Shown: positions 18,551 through 28,013 of the stretch, piece by piece | How the letters are laid out: each line of letters begins with the position of its first letter | How positions within the stretch are numbered: the first letter of the stretch is position 1 | Source of the DNA: an uncultured Lactobacillaceae bacterium | GTDB lineage: Bacteria; Bacillota; Bacilli; Lactobacillales; Lactobacillaceae | Assembly (NCBI GenBank): GCA_945273735.1 | Contig: CALYPJ010000005.1 | Coordinates: forward strand, 1 to 64,000 | Direction of reading: 5' to 3' | Length of the DNA: 64,000 nt | Made by a program: the position numbers and the translations under genes | The notes under the pieces: model-generated | Database searches by the model: none | Told to the model about the DNA's origin: nothing | What the model saw: only the letters and a program-made list of their open reading frames with translations

Positions 18551-19992
18551 TGGTATTTGAAGGTTTAACCGAAAGATTAAAAAAAACATTTAAAAAACTT
18601 AGCGGGAAAGGGAAAATTAGTCAAAATGATCTTGATAATGCGATGCACGAAATTCGTGCCGCTTTATTGGAAGCTGATGTTAGCTTAAAAGTAACGCGTG
18701 AAGTTACTCGCAGTGTCTCTAAAGAAGCTTTAGGAGCAAAAGTTTTAGATAGTGTTACCCCTGATCAACAAATTGTTAAAATAGTTAACGATGAGTTAAT
18801 TAAGGTAATGGGCTCTAAAGCAGCACAGTTAAATAAAGCTAAGCATATTCCGACAATTATTTTAATGGTGGGACTTCAGGGTGCTGGTAAAACAACTGCC
18901 GTGGGTAAAATAGCTCGTCGATTAATGCAGGAAAAGCAATCGCGTCCATTTTTTATTGCAGCTGATGTTTATCGACCAGCAGCAATTGAACAATTAAAAA
19001 CTTTGGGAGAAGATTTACAAGTCCCAGTATATGATGAAGGTACAAATGTTGATCCTGTTGAGATTGTAAAAAATGGTTTAGCTCAGGCTAAAAAGGATAA
19101 TCATGACTACGTTTTTATTGATACTGCAGGCCGGTTAACCATTGATGAACAATTAATGGACGAACTAAAAAATATTAAAGAAGTGGCTCAACCGAATGAA
19201 ATTCTGCTAGTAGTTGATGCAATGACAGGACAGACTGCTGTCGATGTTGCTAATGATTTTAATGATGCACTAGGAATCACTGGGGTAGTTTTAACTAAGC
19301 TTGATGGCGATACTCGTGGTGGAGCAGCACTTTCAATTCGTTATGATACAGGAGTACCAATTAAGTTCATTGGAACTGGAGAAAAATTAGCTGATTTAGA
19401 TGTTTTTTATCCAGATCGAATGGCTAGTCGAATTTTAGGAATGGGTGATATTCTATCATTAGTTGAAAAAGCCCAACAACAATATGATGAAAAGCAAGCT
19501 CAAGATTTAGCTCGTAAAATTCAAGAAAATAATTTTGATTTAGATGATTTTATTGATCAGATGAATCAAGTGCAGAAAATGGGCCCAGTTGATGAACTTA
19601 TTAAAATGGTTCCAGGATTAGCTAATGTTCCAGGAGCTGCTAATATTCAATTTGGGGATAAGGATTTTGCTCATATGCGAGCTATTGTTTCATCTATGAC
19701 TCCTGAAGAACGTATGGACGCAAGTATTTTGAGTCCACGTCGTCGGAGACGAATTGCAGCTGGATCAGGACGTGATGTGATGGAAGTTAATCGGCTAATT
19801 AAACAGTATAAACAAACTGCAACTATGATGAATAAAGTGCAAAATGGAAATTTAGGGGCTATGGATCAAATGTTTGCAGGTCAAGGAGTAAAAGGTAAAA
19901 TTGGCCGGATGGCTATGAATTCTATGGTCAAAAAGAATAAAAAGCGTAAGCAAAAGCGGTTAAAAAAAATTAAACATTTTAAAACTAAATAA
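18550..19992 (+). CDS. ffh: Signal recognition particle protein Ffh
   Basis: Ffh (SRP54) of 480 aa binds signal peptides and 4.5S/scRNA. The N-terminal NG GTPase domain has GLQGAGKTTAVGKIA, DVYRPAAIEQL, IDTAGR and TKLDGDTRGG. The Met-rich M domain at the C-terminus contains the RNA-binding ILSPRRRRRIAAGSGRDVMEVNRL and many Met residues (TATMMNKVQNGNLGAMDQMF). The tail is Lys-rich. Translation is likely coupled to ylxM, as the start ATG shares a base with its stop. A strong terminator follows, ending the rnc-ffh unit. Confidence 0.97.
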   Translation: MVFEGLTERLKKTFKKLSGKGKISQNDLDNAMHEIRAALLEADVSLKVTREVTRSVSKEALGAKVLDSVTPDQQIVKIVNDELIKVMGSKAAQLNKAKHIPTIILMVGLQGAGKTTAVGKIARRLMQEKQSRPFFIAADVYRPAAIEQLKTLGEDLQVPVYDEGTNVDPVEIVKNGLAQAKKDNHDYVFIDTAGRLTIDEQLMDELKNIKEVAQPNEILLVVDAMTGQTAVDVANDFNDALGITGVVLTKLDGDTRGGAALSIRYDTGVPIKFIGTGEKLADLDVFYPDRMASRILGMGDILSLVEKAQQQYDEKQAQDLARKIQENNFDLDDFIDQMNQVQKMGPVDELIKMVPGLANVPGAANIQFGDKDFAHMRAIVSSMTPEERMDASILSPRRRRRIAAGSGRDVMEVNRLIKQYKQTATMMNKVQNGNLGAMDQMFAGQGVKGKIGRMAMNSMVKKNKKRKQKRLKKIKHFKTK

Positions 19993-20000
19993 TCTTATTA

Positions 20001-20034
20001 AAAAAAGTTAGATACTTTTAATCTAACTTTTTTT
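20001..20034 (+). terminator. Intrinsic terminator after ffh
   Basis: AAAAAAGTTAGAT pairs with ATCTAACTTTTTT around a 7-base loop and ends in a run of seven T, nine bases after the ffh stop. Confidence 0.88.
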
Positions 20035-20039
20035 ATTTA

Positions 20040-20995
20040 CTATAAAGTATTGCAAAGAGCAACAGTTAATGTTTCTAAAGAAAATCATTTATTTTTAGGT
20101 ACTATTGCTTAATGGTTTAGTGCTTTCGCTGAATTAATGCGTTACCGTGCTCAAAAAATTAGAAACAGTTATAAGTCAATCTGCTTCTAATTTGGAAAGA
20201 CAAACAGCTTCTCGAATCAAGATTCAAACAAAATTTAGCTTTCTTAATCTCATTTTTAATTTAGTCGCTCAGTCTATAATTTTAGTTTTAGCTGGAGCTT
20301 TAATTTATTTTAAGTTAGTTCCATTTAGTGTAATTCTTACAGCTAATCACTGCTGCCTGGGGACGATAATATCAACAAAATCGGTTAATCAAGAATTAAA
20401 AAAATAATTAATCAAAAAAGTAAGATTTCAATTGGTGAATCTACAAGTAATATTGCAAAGATTGAGGTTAAAAAATTATTAATTATAAAAATAGTAAAAG
20501 CTTATCTTTCCTGGACTTGTTGATTAAATTCGGAGAAAAAATATTAATAACGGGGGATAGTGATTCTGGGAAATCAACTTTATTAAAGCTAATTAGTGGT
20601 TATTTAACTCCTGCAAAAGGAGAAATTATATACTGTGATAAAAATGGAAAAGTCATAAAGCCTAAGATCAGCGAATTTAGTTATATTCCTCAAGATTCCA
20701 TTCCTTTTTCTGATTAAATTATTGAAAACATTACGATGTTTAATAAACAATTCATAAAAAAGGCACAATCGAACATTGCTAAAATGGATTTACAAAAAGA
20801 TTTAAAACAATTTCCCCAAGGTAAAAAACAATAATAAATTTAGAAAAGCCAAACTTTTCTGGAGGTCAAAGGCAAAAAATTGTTTTAACTCGAGCTTTAA
20901 TTTACCAACAATGCTTTTTTTGATTGATAAAGGTACTTCTATTATTGGTTAAACTAGTACAAGACAGATTATAAAAAATATACTAAAAACTCCTG
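20040..20995 (+). pseudogene. Decayed ABC exporter (fused permease/ATPase), many stops and frameshifts
   Basis: Fragments of one ABC exporter lie in order but in several frames. First are remnants of the membrane domain: YYKVLQRATVNVSKEN, WFSAFAELMRYRAQK behind a stop, then an open stretch at 20147-20407 with LNLIFNLVAQSIILVLAGALIY. The ATPase half begins near 20517 with Walker A GDSDSGKSTLLKLISG and a Q-loop YIPQDSIPFSD that runs into a stop. After more stops come NFSGGQRQKIVLTRALIYQ (signature) and a broken Walker B LFLIDKGTSIIG, where Lys replaces the catalytic Glu. The original was probably a drug or peptide exporter of the MsbA/LmrA type. It is clearly non-functional, and its end abuts the decayed Rgg gene. 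Confidence 0.85.
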
Positions 20996-20999
20996 CAAA

Positions 21000-21794
21000 G
21001 GATTTCTTTAATTTCTTGATCTCCTTGATGAAAGTCACCGAGGTATAGTTTTTTAATTGCAAACCAAAATTAAATCAATACTAAATCAGTCATTGTAAGA
21101 TCAAAATTTTGCTTAATTTTAGTTAATTTATAATTAATTTTTTGAGCCCTATTAAAATTCTTATAGAATAAAAATACTGTAACATCAATCCATAAAAGCT
21201 AATTAAATTATTCATTAAATTAAAGAGATCATCAATTTAGGTAATAAATAAAGTTGAAAATTATGTTTGATTTTTTGAATAAGTTCATCTTGTGATAAAG
21301 GGTCTTTTGAATAGTTATATATTAAAATAACAGCAAACTCAATCATTTGTAATTTCTAAATATTCCAAGTTCTTTTCTTAACAAATGATTAACAATTGAA
21401 GATTTTCCTGAGTCATAGACAATGAACTATGGTCAACAAAATAAAGATTAATTTTTACATAGATAACACTAATTTTTTCATCAGGTTGATTTTATTTTGA
21501 TATTTTTTAATCCAAGAACTTAATAAACTGAATGAATCTTTTTTATATAGTTGATTAATTTCTTGAAATAAAAGTCGACTTTTTGAAGCACTATATTATT
21601 ATTAACAAATTGAAATTCATCAGGAGTAATTGCTAAATTATTTAAAATTTGTAATAGCTTGGCAGCTTGAAGATCGCTTTTCCCGTACTCTAAACTATTA
21701 GAGAAGGAATGTGAAATTATTCCTCCGTAGTTTCCTTTTGTTGGTAACCCTTGGCTTATTCGAATTTTTTAAGAGTAACACTATTTTTTTCCAT
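21000..21794 (-). pseudogene. Decayed Rgg/GadR/MutR-family regulator
   Basis: Read on the minus strand from an ATG at 21794, the product starts MEKNSVTLKKF. After an early stop and frameshift it continues as QGLPTKGNYGGIISHSFSNS and LEYGKSDLQAAKLLQILNNL with AITPDEF. This is the helix-turn-helix region and following linker of Rgg-type regulators. Further downstream only short pieces remain open in shifting frames (SSWIKKYQNKINLMKKLVLS, KLYLGDFHQGDQEIKEIL). Rgg proteins sense short peptides, and an exporter pseudogene lies just beyond its 3' end, so the two may have formed a unit. Function is lost. The family call is from motif memory. Confidence 0.65.
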
Positions 21795-21811
21795 TTTATA
21801 TTAAGTTAAAA

Positions 21812-23119
21812 TTAATTATTATTTTTTTCAATCATTGCAATTTCATCTGAGCTTTTCCCTTTAGTTTCAAATAGATTTTTATTTAACAAAAACCAACAAA
21901 TTATGTTTAGAATTCCAAAAAATAGAAAAATACTACTGATCCCAACTGCTTTTAAGGTATCCGGGAAAAATAAGGTTATTAAGGCATCAGCTAACCAAGT
22001 TCCTCCTGTTGCAAGCGCACTGCCAAAATCTTTAATGGCATTAGGTAAAAGTTCTCCCATTAAAATCCACGGAATTGACGACCAGGTTAAAGCATAAACA
22101 GCGATAAAACAGAATAAGAAAATAATTGTTATAAAAACCGGTACTTGAGGAATTTTTGTTAAAATACTTAATAATATTAAAATTCCTCCCATCAAAGCAT
22201 TTCCTAGTAAAGCTAAAAATTTACGCCCCACTTTGTCTACAATATTTTGAGAAATAATTGCGGCTAGTACTAAAATTATACCAATACCAATTGTACTAAG
22301 TGAAGCCAGTTTCTCAGGTAAATGTGCCGATTTTAAAATTTTGGGTGCATAATATAAAATTGTATTTGCCCCAGTAAATTTTTGAAATGTAACAATAAAT
22401 ATACATAAAATTAGGGGAGTAATCATCCAATGTTCTATTTTTTTACCATGAAGAGTTTTTTTAGAGGTAGCATCATTGGAGGTCACAGTCAGTTTTGTAC
22501 CAAAAATTAAAAGATGATTTTTCTGGGCAGCAGTTACTTGGTTATTTTTTAATAACCATTCTGGAGTTTCTGGAATTTTAAATCCTCCAAGTAATATTAA
22601 AAATGTTGAGATGAGACAAATTAAATTCATTATTCTCCAGTTTTGGGAACTATAAAATAAATAATTAACAATGTAAGCTACTAAAAAACCGCCATTAGTT
22701 AAAACTGTAGCAAATGAAGAAATTTTGCCTCTAATAGGTGTTGGCGCAATTTCAGATAAATAAATAGGTACTAAACCTTGAATTGCTCCAACTGAAATCC
22801 CCATCAAAAAGCGAAATCCCATAATTATTGTAAAATTACGTGGTAAAGAACAGCCAATGATACTTAAAGTACACAAAAAAACAAACCCTAAAAATGTTTT
22901 TTTTCTACCAATTTTTTCTGCTAATTTACCAAAACTTAAAGCTCCCAATACGCCACCAAAAATTACTATGCTGGAAGTTAAACCTTGTTGTTGTGAATTA
23001 AGTTTAAATTCTGATGACATTAATGGTAGAACACCTGCAATAACGCTAGTCAAATACCCCAGAAGAAATCCTCCCATGGCAATTAAAAAATAAATTAAGT
23101 TAATTTTTGCTTTTTTCAT
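21812..23119 (-). CDS. MFS sugar-porter family transporter
   Basis: This is a 435-aa, 12-helix transporter of the sugar porter family (proton symport of xylose, arabinose or similar sugars). Seen are the family signatures GKLAEKIGRKKTFLGF after helix 2, RGKISSFATVLTNGGFLVAY, PETPEWLLKNN before the central loop and a second GRKFLALLG motif. The start is the ATG at 23119, with a GGAG site upstream, giving MKKAKINLIYFLIAMGGFLLGY. A longer start would add 22 polar residues that contain the ribosome site. It is isolated on the minus strand beside two pseudogenes, suggesting an acquired or variable island. The sugar cannot be named. Confidence 0.85.
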   Translation of the reverse strand: MKKAKINLIYFLIAMGGFLLGYLTSVIAGVLPLMSSEFKLNSQQQGLTSSIVIFGGVLGALSFGKLAEKIGRKKTFLGFVFLCTLSIIGCSLPRNFTIIMGFRFLMGISVGAIQGLVPIYLSEIAPTPIRGKISSFATVLTNGGFLVAYIVNYLFYSSQNWRIMNLICLISTFLILLGGFKIPETPEWLLKNNQVTAAQKNHLLIFGTKLTVTSNDATSKKTLHGKKIEHWMITPLILCIFIVTFQKFTGANTILYYAPKILKSAHLPEKLASLSTIGIGIILVLAAIISQNIVDKVGRKFLALLGNALMGGILILLSILTKIPQVPVFITIIFLFCFIAVYALTWSSIPWILMGELLPNAIKDFGSALATGGTWLADALITLFFPDTLKAVGISSIFLFFGILNIICWFLLNKNLFETKGKSSDEIAMIEKNNN

Positions 23120-23266
23120 TTTTTCTCCTAATATGTTTAAAAGGTAATTTCCAGAGTTATTTTTAGTATTGTTAAGTTTTGGCAAATTACCTCAATGATT
23201 TTGTTTAATATAAATTATAGCTTTTTGTTTAAATCTTTTTAATAATTTAAAAAATAGAATTACTTT

Positions 23267-23280
23267 AGTTAACGTTTTTA
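23267..23280 (-). promoter_or_regulatory. Possible catabolite-response element (cre-like)
   Basis: On the minus strand TAAAAACGTTAACT resembles the CcpA consensus TGNAANCGNWNNCA with two mismatches at conserved positions. It lies about 150 bases upstream of the sugar-porter start. Control of a sugar transporter by CcpA would make sense, but the match is weak. Confidence 0.25.
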
Positions 23281-23351
23281 TTTTATTTAATATTAATACA
23301 TTGAGATCAAGTCTTGTATTTTTATTGCTTGATGGTGTCAAGTAAAAATGC

Positions 23352-23380
23352 TTTACAGCTTATTTAAAAACTGGTAGAAT
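23352..23380 (+). promoter_or_regulatory. Promoter of the rpsP-rplS operon
   Basis: TTTACA and TAGAAT are spaced by exactly 17 bases, 33 bases before the rpsP ATG, with an AAAAGGAG ribosome site in between. Confidence 0.75.
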
Positions 23381-23413
23381 GATAAAGTTAATTTAACAAA
23401 AGGAGTACATTTT

Positions 23414-23689
23414 ATGGCAGTTAAAATTAGAATGACTAGAATTGGAGCTAAAAGAAAGCCATTTTACCGTATTGTTGTTGCTGACTCGCGGATGCCACGG
23501 GACGGTCGTTATATTGAACAGTTAGGATATTATGATCCTTTAGCTAAACCCAAAAAATTAAAATTGGATGAAGAAAAAGCTCTTGATTGGTTAAATAAAG
23601 GAGCTCAACCCTCAGATACAGTAAAAAGTTTTCTTTCTAACTTAGGAATTATGAAAAAGTATCATGATCAAAAATATTCTAAAAAGTAA
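23414..23689 (+). CDS. rpsP: 30S ribosomal protein S16
   Basis: This 91-aa protein of the small ribosomal subunit begins with the diagnostic [26 protein letters not shown], and the [15 protein letters not shown] segment follows. It opens the classical rpsP-khpA-rimM-trmD-rplS operon, the whole of which is present here without interruption. Confidence 0.97.
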   Translation: MAVKIRMTRIGAKRKPFYRIVVADSRMPRDGRYIEQLGYYDPLAKPKKLKLDEEKALDWLNKGAQPSDTVKSFLSNLGIMKKYHDQKYSKK

Positions 23690-23699
23690 TTGATAGAAA

Positions 23700-23957
23700 A
23701 TGAGTGATGATCTAGAAGCAATGATCAGAACCATCGTGGTTTCTTTGGTCGAATTTGAACAAAAAGTAAATATTGTAGTTAACGAAGAAGTTGGAATAAT
23801 TAATTGTAAAATTCAATGCGCTCCTAGCGATGTTGGTCGTCTAATTGGTCGAAATGGCACAGTTGCGGAAAATATTCAGCAAGTTGTTAGAGCTTTTGAT
23901 CATTTAGGATCAAAGCAGCTTAAAATTTCAGTAGTGAGTAATGATGAAATCAGTTGA
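23700..23957 (+). CDS. khpA: KH-domain RNA-binding protein KhpA (YlqC)
   Basis: This 85-aa single KH-domain protein has the GXXG loop in DVGRLIGRNGTVAENIQQVVRA. In streptococci and lactobacilli KhpA pairs with KhpB/EloR to bind RNA and influence cell elongation and division. It starts ten bases after rpsP and its 3' end overlaps rimM by 17 bases. The assignment is sound from motif, size and position. Confidence 0.92.
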   Translation: MSDDLEAMIRTIVVSLVEFEQKVNIVVNEEVGIINCKIQCAPSDVGRLIGRNGTVAENIQQVVRAFDHLGSKQLKISVVSNDEIS

Positions 23958-24462
23958 GCCTCGTTATCAAGTAGGGATTATTATTAAAACACATGGTTTA
24001 AAAGGTGAAGTGAAAGTAAAGCCTACTACTGATTTTCCAGAGCGTTTTCAAAAAGGGAAAAAGTTATTAGTAACAGTTAATCACCAAGATCATATTTTAG
24101 AAATAAGCCAAAGTCGCCAACAAGGACTTTTTTGGTTCTTAAATTTTAAGGGACTTGACGATATTAATGTTGTAACGTCTTTAGTTGGAAAGCCTCTTTA
24201 TATTTCTAATCGAAACGATCAGTTAGATAAAGGTGAATTTTATGTTTCGGATTTAATTGGCTTACCAGTTTATGACTTAAATGGAATTCCTCAAGGGTAT
24301 TTAAAAGATATTTTGTCATATGGTTCTAATGACGTTTGGGTAATTGCTAATAAAGCTGACAAAGAGCAACTTTTACCTTATACTGCTGATTTTATCAAAG
24401 AGGTTGATTTAAGAAAGCATAAAATAATAGTTGATTTGGAATTAACCGCTGATGAAAGTTGA
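23941..24462 (+). CDS. rimM: Ribosome maturation factor RimM
   Basis: This 173-aa protein assists assembly of the 30S head around S19. The N-terminal RimM domain shows YQVGIIIKTHGLKGEVKVKPTTDFPERF. The C-terminal PRC-barrel has GEFYVSDLIGLPVYD and NDVWVIANKADKEQLLPYTADF. Two adjacent ATG codons at the start both overlap the end of khpA; the first is given here. It overlaps trmD by 11 bases. Confidence 0.95.
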   Translation: MMKSVEPRYQVGIIIKTHGLKGEVKVKPTTDFPERFQKGKKLLVTVNHQDHILEISQSRQQGLFWFLNFKGLDDINVVTSLVGKPLYISNRNDQLDKGEFYVSDLIGLPVYDLNGIPQGYLKDILSYGSNDVWVIANKADKEQLLPYTADFIKEVDLRKHKIIVDLELTADES

Positions 24463-25168
24463 TGTTTTAACACTTTTTCCAGAAATGTTTGTAGCTTTAA
24501 ATTCATCGATTACTGGTAAAGCTATAAACAAATCTTTAATTAATTTAAATTTAATTAATTTTAGAGACTTTACTGAAAATAAGCAAAATCACGTTGATGA
24601 TACCCCTTTTGGTGGCGGTCCAGGAATGTTGCTCTTACCTCAACCGGTTTTCAGTGCATATGATACGATTGATCAAAGTGATCGGCCTCGGACCATTATT
24701 TTAGATCCTGGGGGTAAGACTTTTAATCAAGAACTTGCTCAAGATTTAGCTCAAGAAGAACATCTTGTTTTTATTTGTGGGCATTATGAAGGATTTGATG
24801 AACGAATAAAGGGTCTTGCTTCTGATGAAATATCCTTAGGTGATTTTGTTTTATCAGGAGGTGAATTACCTTGTATGGTAATTTTAGATAGTATTATTCG
24901 TTTGATTCCAGGCGTATTAGGGAATAATTTATCAACAAAAACGGAATCATTTTCACATAATTTACTAGAATACCCACAATACACTCGTCCTCGGAATTTT
25001 AGAGGTATGAGAGTTCCTGAAGTTTTGGTAAGCGGAGATCACCAAGCTATAAGAAAATATCAATTAAAACAAGCAATTAAAAGAACAAAAAACAAAAGAC
25101 CGGATTTGTATCAAAAATTTATAGCTGAACAAGAAAAAGAAAATGAAGATATTCGGAGGTTAGAATGA
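24452..25168 (+). CDS. trmD: tRNA (guanine-37-N1)-methyltransferase TrmD
   Basis: TrmD methylates G37 next to the anticodon, preventing +1 frameshifts. The 238-aa SPOUT-family protein shows [11 protein letters not shown] at the start, [19 protein letters not shown], the knot region [13 protein letters not shown] with [14 protein letters not shown], and the catalytic-side segment [13 protein letters not shown]. All key elements are intact. Its TGA overlaps the ATG of rplS. Confidence 0.97.
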   Translation: MKVDVLTLFPEMFVALNSSITGKAINKSLINLNLINFRDFTENKQNHVDDTPFGGGPGMLLLPQPVFSAYDTIDQSDRPRTIILDPGGKTFNQELAQDLAQEEHLVFICGHYEGFDERIKGLASDEISLGDFVLSGGELPCMVILDSIIRLIPGVLGNNLSTKTESFSHNLLEYPQYTRPRNFRGMRVPEVLVSGDHQAIRKYQLKQAIKRTKNKRPDLYQKFIAEQEKENEDIRRLE

Positions 25169-25515
25169 ATCCAATAATTGAAGAAATTACTAAAGAACAA
25201 AAAAAGACTGATATACCTAAATTTAAGGCAGGAGACACCATTAGAGTACATGCCAAAATTGTTGAAGGTAAAAGAGAAAGAATTCAGATTTTTGAAGGGG
25301 TAGTAATTAAACGTAAGGGTGGAAATAGTATCAGTGCTACTTATACTGTTCGTAAAATTTCGAGTGGAATTGGAGTAGAGAGAACTTTTCCACTTCATTC
25401 ACCTCGTGTGGCAAAAATAGAAGTAGTTAAAATTGGTAAAGTAAGAAGAGCCAAATTATATTACTTCCGGAAACTTCGTGGAAAAGCTGCACGTATTAAG
25501 GAAGCTCGAAGATAA
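25165..25515 (+). CDS. rplS: 50S ribosomal protein L19
   Basis: This 116-aa component of the large subunit at the 30S interface shows [52 protein letters not shown] and the basic tail [20 protein letters not shown], all typical of L19. It is the last gene of the rpsP operon, followed by a strong terminator. Confidence 0.97.
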   Translation: MNPIIEEITKEQKKTDIPKFKAGDTIRVHAKIVEGKRERIQIFEGVVIKRKGGNSISATYTVRKISSGIGVERTFPLHSPRVAKIEVVKIGKVRRAKLYYFRKLRGKAARIKEARR

Positions 25516-25536
25516 AAGTTTCTTTATAGATTTACT

Positions 25537-25570
25537 AAATCCCTTGCTTATCAAGGGATTTTTGTTTTTT
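25537..25570 (+). terminator. Intrinsic terminator of the rpsP-rplS operon
   Basis: AAATCCCTTG and CAAGGGATTT form a perfect 10-bp stem with a CTTAT loop, followed by TTGTTTTTT. The rest of the gap up to 25764 is AT-rich; a TATACT box at 25727-25732 may start the next transcript. Confidence 0.9.
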
Positions 25571-25764
25571 ATAAAAAATTATATATTTTAATCATGAGTT
25601 ATAAATAGAACTATTTAAATTAAAAAAATTATAATTAATTTACTTTTTTAAAGCTTCTTAAATTAAATATCTTTTTTAATTTAGTATTAAGTAGACCTTT
25701 GACTTTAATTTAAGTTAAGTTTACCCTATACTATTAATTATGTTTAGAAACGGAGGCAAGCCTT

Positions 25765-26001
25765 ATGGAGAACAAATATTTGGCAAGAATAAATGAATTG
25801 GCTCGTTTACAAAAAACTGTGGGTTTAACTGCAGACCAAAAAAAAGAGCAGGCCAAATTACGCCAAAAATATTTGGATGAATTTAAAAAAGGATTTCGTT
25901 CGCAAATTGAGAGCTTGAAAGTAGTCGATAATGAAGGACATGATATTACTCCTGAAAAGCTAAGAGAAGTGCAACGTCAAAAAGGTCTGCGTAAAGATTG
26001 A
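25765..26001 (+). CDS. DUF896 family protein (YnzC-like)
   Basis: This small, charged, helical protein of 78 aa carries the DUF896 core INELARLQKTVGLTADQKKEQAKLRQKYLDEF and VDNEGHDITPEKLREVQRQKGLR. Members such as Bacillus YnzC are small two-helix proteins of unknown function, often under SOS control next to lexA; no lexA or obvious SOS box is present here. A GGAGG ribosome site precedes the ATG. It lies 24 bases before a YneF-like gene. Confidence 0.9.
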   Translation: MENKYLARINELARLQKTVGLTADQKKEQAKLRQKYLDEFKKGFRSQIESLKVVDNEGHDITPEKLREVQRQKGLRKD

Positions 26002-26025
26002 AAGGGGAATGAGGGAAATAAAAAG

Positions 26026-26259
26026 ATGATTTGGATTATTTTAGCCTTAGTTATTGGATTATGTGGCGGTATGGTGATAGGAGTATTTATTGCTCGTTCA
26101 ACCATTAAGAAAGAGTTAGTTGAAAACCCGCCAATTACTGAAGATATGATGCGAGCGATGATGATGCAGATGGGACAAACACCATCGACGAAAAAACTCC
26201 ACCAGGTCATGGAGAGCATGAAAGAAGCGCAACGCAAAGCAAATAAACGAAAGAAGTAG
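26026..26259 (+). CDS. YneF family small membrane protein (UPF0154)
   Basis: This 77-aa protein has one N-terminal membrane helix (IWIILALVIGLCGGMVIGVFIA) and a cytoplasmic tail with the family motif NPPITEDMMRAMMMQMGQTPS. UPF0154 is widespread in Firmicutes, with unknown function. It is followed two bases later by the multidrug exporter pair and may be co-transcribed with them and the upstream DUF896 gene. Confidence 0.9.
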   Translation: MIWIILALVIGLCGGMVIGVFIARSTIKKELVENPPITEDMMRAMMMQMGQTPSTKKLHQVMESMKEAQRKANKRKK

Positions 26260-26261
26260 GA

Positions 26262-28013
26262 ATGAATATTTTTTCAAAACTTTCTTGGTTTATCAAAGCA
26301 GAATGGAAACGTTACTTAATTGGGATTAGTGATTTGTTATTTTTAGCCATTTTGCATATGTTTCCGCCATTAATTATTGGAATGGTAGTTGATGAACTTA
26401 ATAAACATACCTTGACCTGGAAATTATTAATTTCTCAGGTTTTTTTAATTATTATTTTAGCTTTTATTGATTATGGAATGCGTTTTATTTGGCGTTATGC
26501 TTTATTTGGTGGGGCTGCAAAATTAGAGCAAGTACTTAGACGCCGGTTATTTCAACATTACCTTAAAATGGATGAAAATTTTTTTCAAAAGTATCGAGTT
26601 GGGGACTTAATGGCACATGCAACTAATGATATCAATGCTGTCCAGCAAGTTGTTGGAAGTGGAGTTTTATCATTAGTTGATGCTATTGTTACGGGATTAA
26701 CGACAATTATTGCAATGATTGTTGTTGTTAATCCTAAATTAACTTTATTGACTTTGATTCCAATGCCTTTTTTAGCTTTAACAGCCTTTTTGTTGGGAGA
26801 ATGGATGCACCGGGCTTACGACCATTATCAGGCTTCTTTTTCACGCTTAGATGATAAAGCCCAAGAAAGTATGAGTGGAATTAAAGTAATTAAAGCTTTA
26901 GGTCAAGAAGAGCAGGATTATCAAGATTTTGCTAATTTAACTCAAAAATCTTATCGATCAGCACGTAAAATTTTTTTAATTGATCCTTTATTTGATTTAT
27001 CATCACAGTTATTTATTGGCTTTACTTATGTTTTAACAATTTTTATCGGTGGAGGAATGGTTGCATCTGGTAGCCTCTCTGTTGGTAAATTAGTTTCTTA
27101 TTTTTCATATATTTTAAATTTAACTTGGCCGATGTTTGCTATTGGTCAGATTTTTAACATTATGGAACGTGGGGATGCTAGTTACGATCGAATTAATTTT
27201 TTAATGCATGAAAAAAGTAGCATTATCGAATCACTTCATGATAATCAAGTGATTCCAAGTGGTAACTTGAATTATCATGTACAAAATTTTAAATATCCTG
27301 ACGACAAAAAGCTGGCTCTTAAAAACATTGATTTTGATTTAAAAAAAGGAGAAATGCTTGGAATAGTCGGTCCAGTAGGATCTGGTAAGAGTAGCGTTAT
27401 TAAACTTTTACTCCGCACTTTTGATAGTTATGATGGAACGATTAGTTATTCTGGAAGAAATATTAAAGAATATTCTCTAGATTCATATTTACGTGCTATT
27501 GGATATGTTCCTCAAGATAATTTTTTATTTACAAATACCGTAGCTGAGAATATTAAATTTGCACGGTTTGAAGCGTCCTTATCAGAAGTGAAAAAAGCGG
27601 CTAAACTTGCAGATATTGATCAAGATATTGAAGCATTTCCGAACGGCTATCAGACTAAAGTAGGGCAGCGTGGAGTTTCACTTTCTGGTGGGCAACAACA
27701 GCGGATTGCAATTGCGAGAGCATTAATTACCAATCCAGATATATTAATTTTGGATGATGCTTTGTCAGCAGTGGATGCTTTAACTGAAAAAAATATTTTA
27801 AATAACCTAAAAAAAGAACGTGAAGGAAAAACCACCATCATTTTGGCGCAACGTTTAAGTAGTGTAATGAGAGCTAATGAAATTATAGTATTAAAAGCCG
27901 GTCAGATTAATGAGCGTGGAACTCATGAATCCTTACTTAAACAAAAAGGTTGGTATTATGATACGTGGAATAAACAAGAATCTGATCGAATGGGAGGTTT
28001 AACTGATGGATAG
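26262..28013 (+). CDS. Heterodimeric multidrug ABC exporter, subunit with degenerate site (BmrC/LmrC-like)
   Basis: This 583-aa half-transporter has six membrane helices followed by an ATPase domain. Walker A is GPVGSGKSS and the signature LSGGQQQRIAIARAL. Walker B reads LILDDALSAVDA, so Asp replaces the catalytic Glu. Such a non-catalytic site is characteristic of one half of heterodimeric exporters such as BmrCD, LmrCD and TM287/288. The partner gene overlaps its 3' end by eight bases. Substrates are probably drugs or lipids; none can be named from the sequence. Confidence 0.88.
   Translation: MNIFSKLSWFIKAEWKRYLIGISDLLFLAILHMFPPLIIGMVVDELNKHTLTWKLLISQVFLIIILAFIDYGMRFIWRYALFGGAAKLEQVLRRRLFQHYLKMDENFFQKYRVGDLMAHATNDINAVQQVVGSGVLSLVDAIVTGLTTIIAMIVVVNPKLTLLTLIPMPFLALTAFLLGEWMHRAYDHYQASFSRLDDKAQESMSGIKVIKALGQEEQDYQDFANLTQKSYRSARKIFLIDPLFDLSSQLFIGFTYVLTIFIGGGMVASGSLSVGKLVSYFSYILNLTWPMFAIGQIFNIMERGDASYDRINFLMHEKSSIIESLHDNQVIPSGNLNYHVQNFKYPDDKKLALKNIDFDLKKGEMLGIVGPVGSGKSSVIKLLLRTFDSYDGTISYSGRNIKEYSLDSYLRAIGYVPQDNFLFTNTVAENIKFARFEASLSEVKKAAKLADIDQDIEAFPNGYQTKVGQRGVSLSGGQQQRIAIARALITNPDILILDDALSAVDALTEKNILNNLKKEREGKTTIILAQRLSSVMRANEIIVLKAGQINERGTHESLLKQKGWYYDTWNKQESDRMGGLTDG

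Noticed and set aside
20147..20717. Two open frames of 86 and 66 codons taken as separate genes
   Set aside because: They are pieces of one ABC exporter, with other fragments before, between and after them in other frames; treated as a pseudogene.
23119..23185. 22-residue N-terminal extension of the sugar porter
   Set aside because: Polar residues unlike the family, and the ribosome site lies within the extension.
25111..25398. Minus-strand frame of 95 codons across trmD/rplS
   Set aside because: Overlaps two certain genes and has a composition typical of an antisense shadow.
26262..28013. Asp in place of the catalytic Glu in the first ABC subunit as a damaging mutation
   Set aside because: It is the normal degenerate site of heterodimeric exporters, and the partner subunit carries the matching complementary changes.
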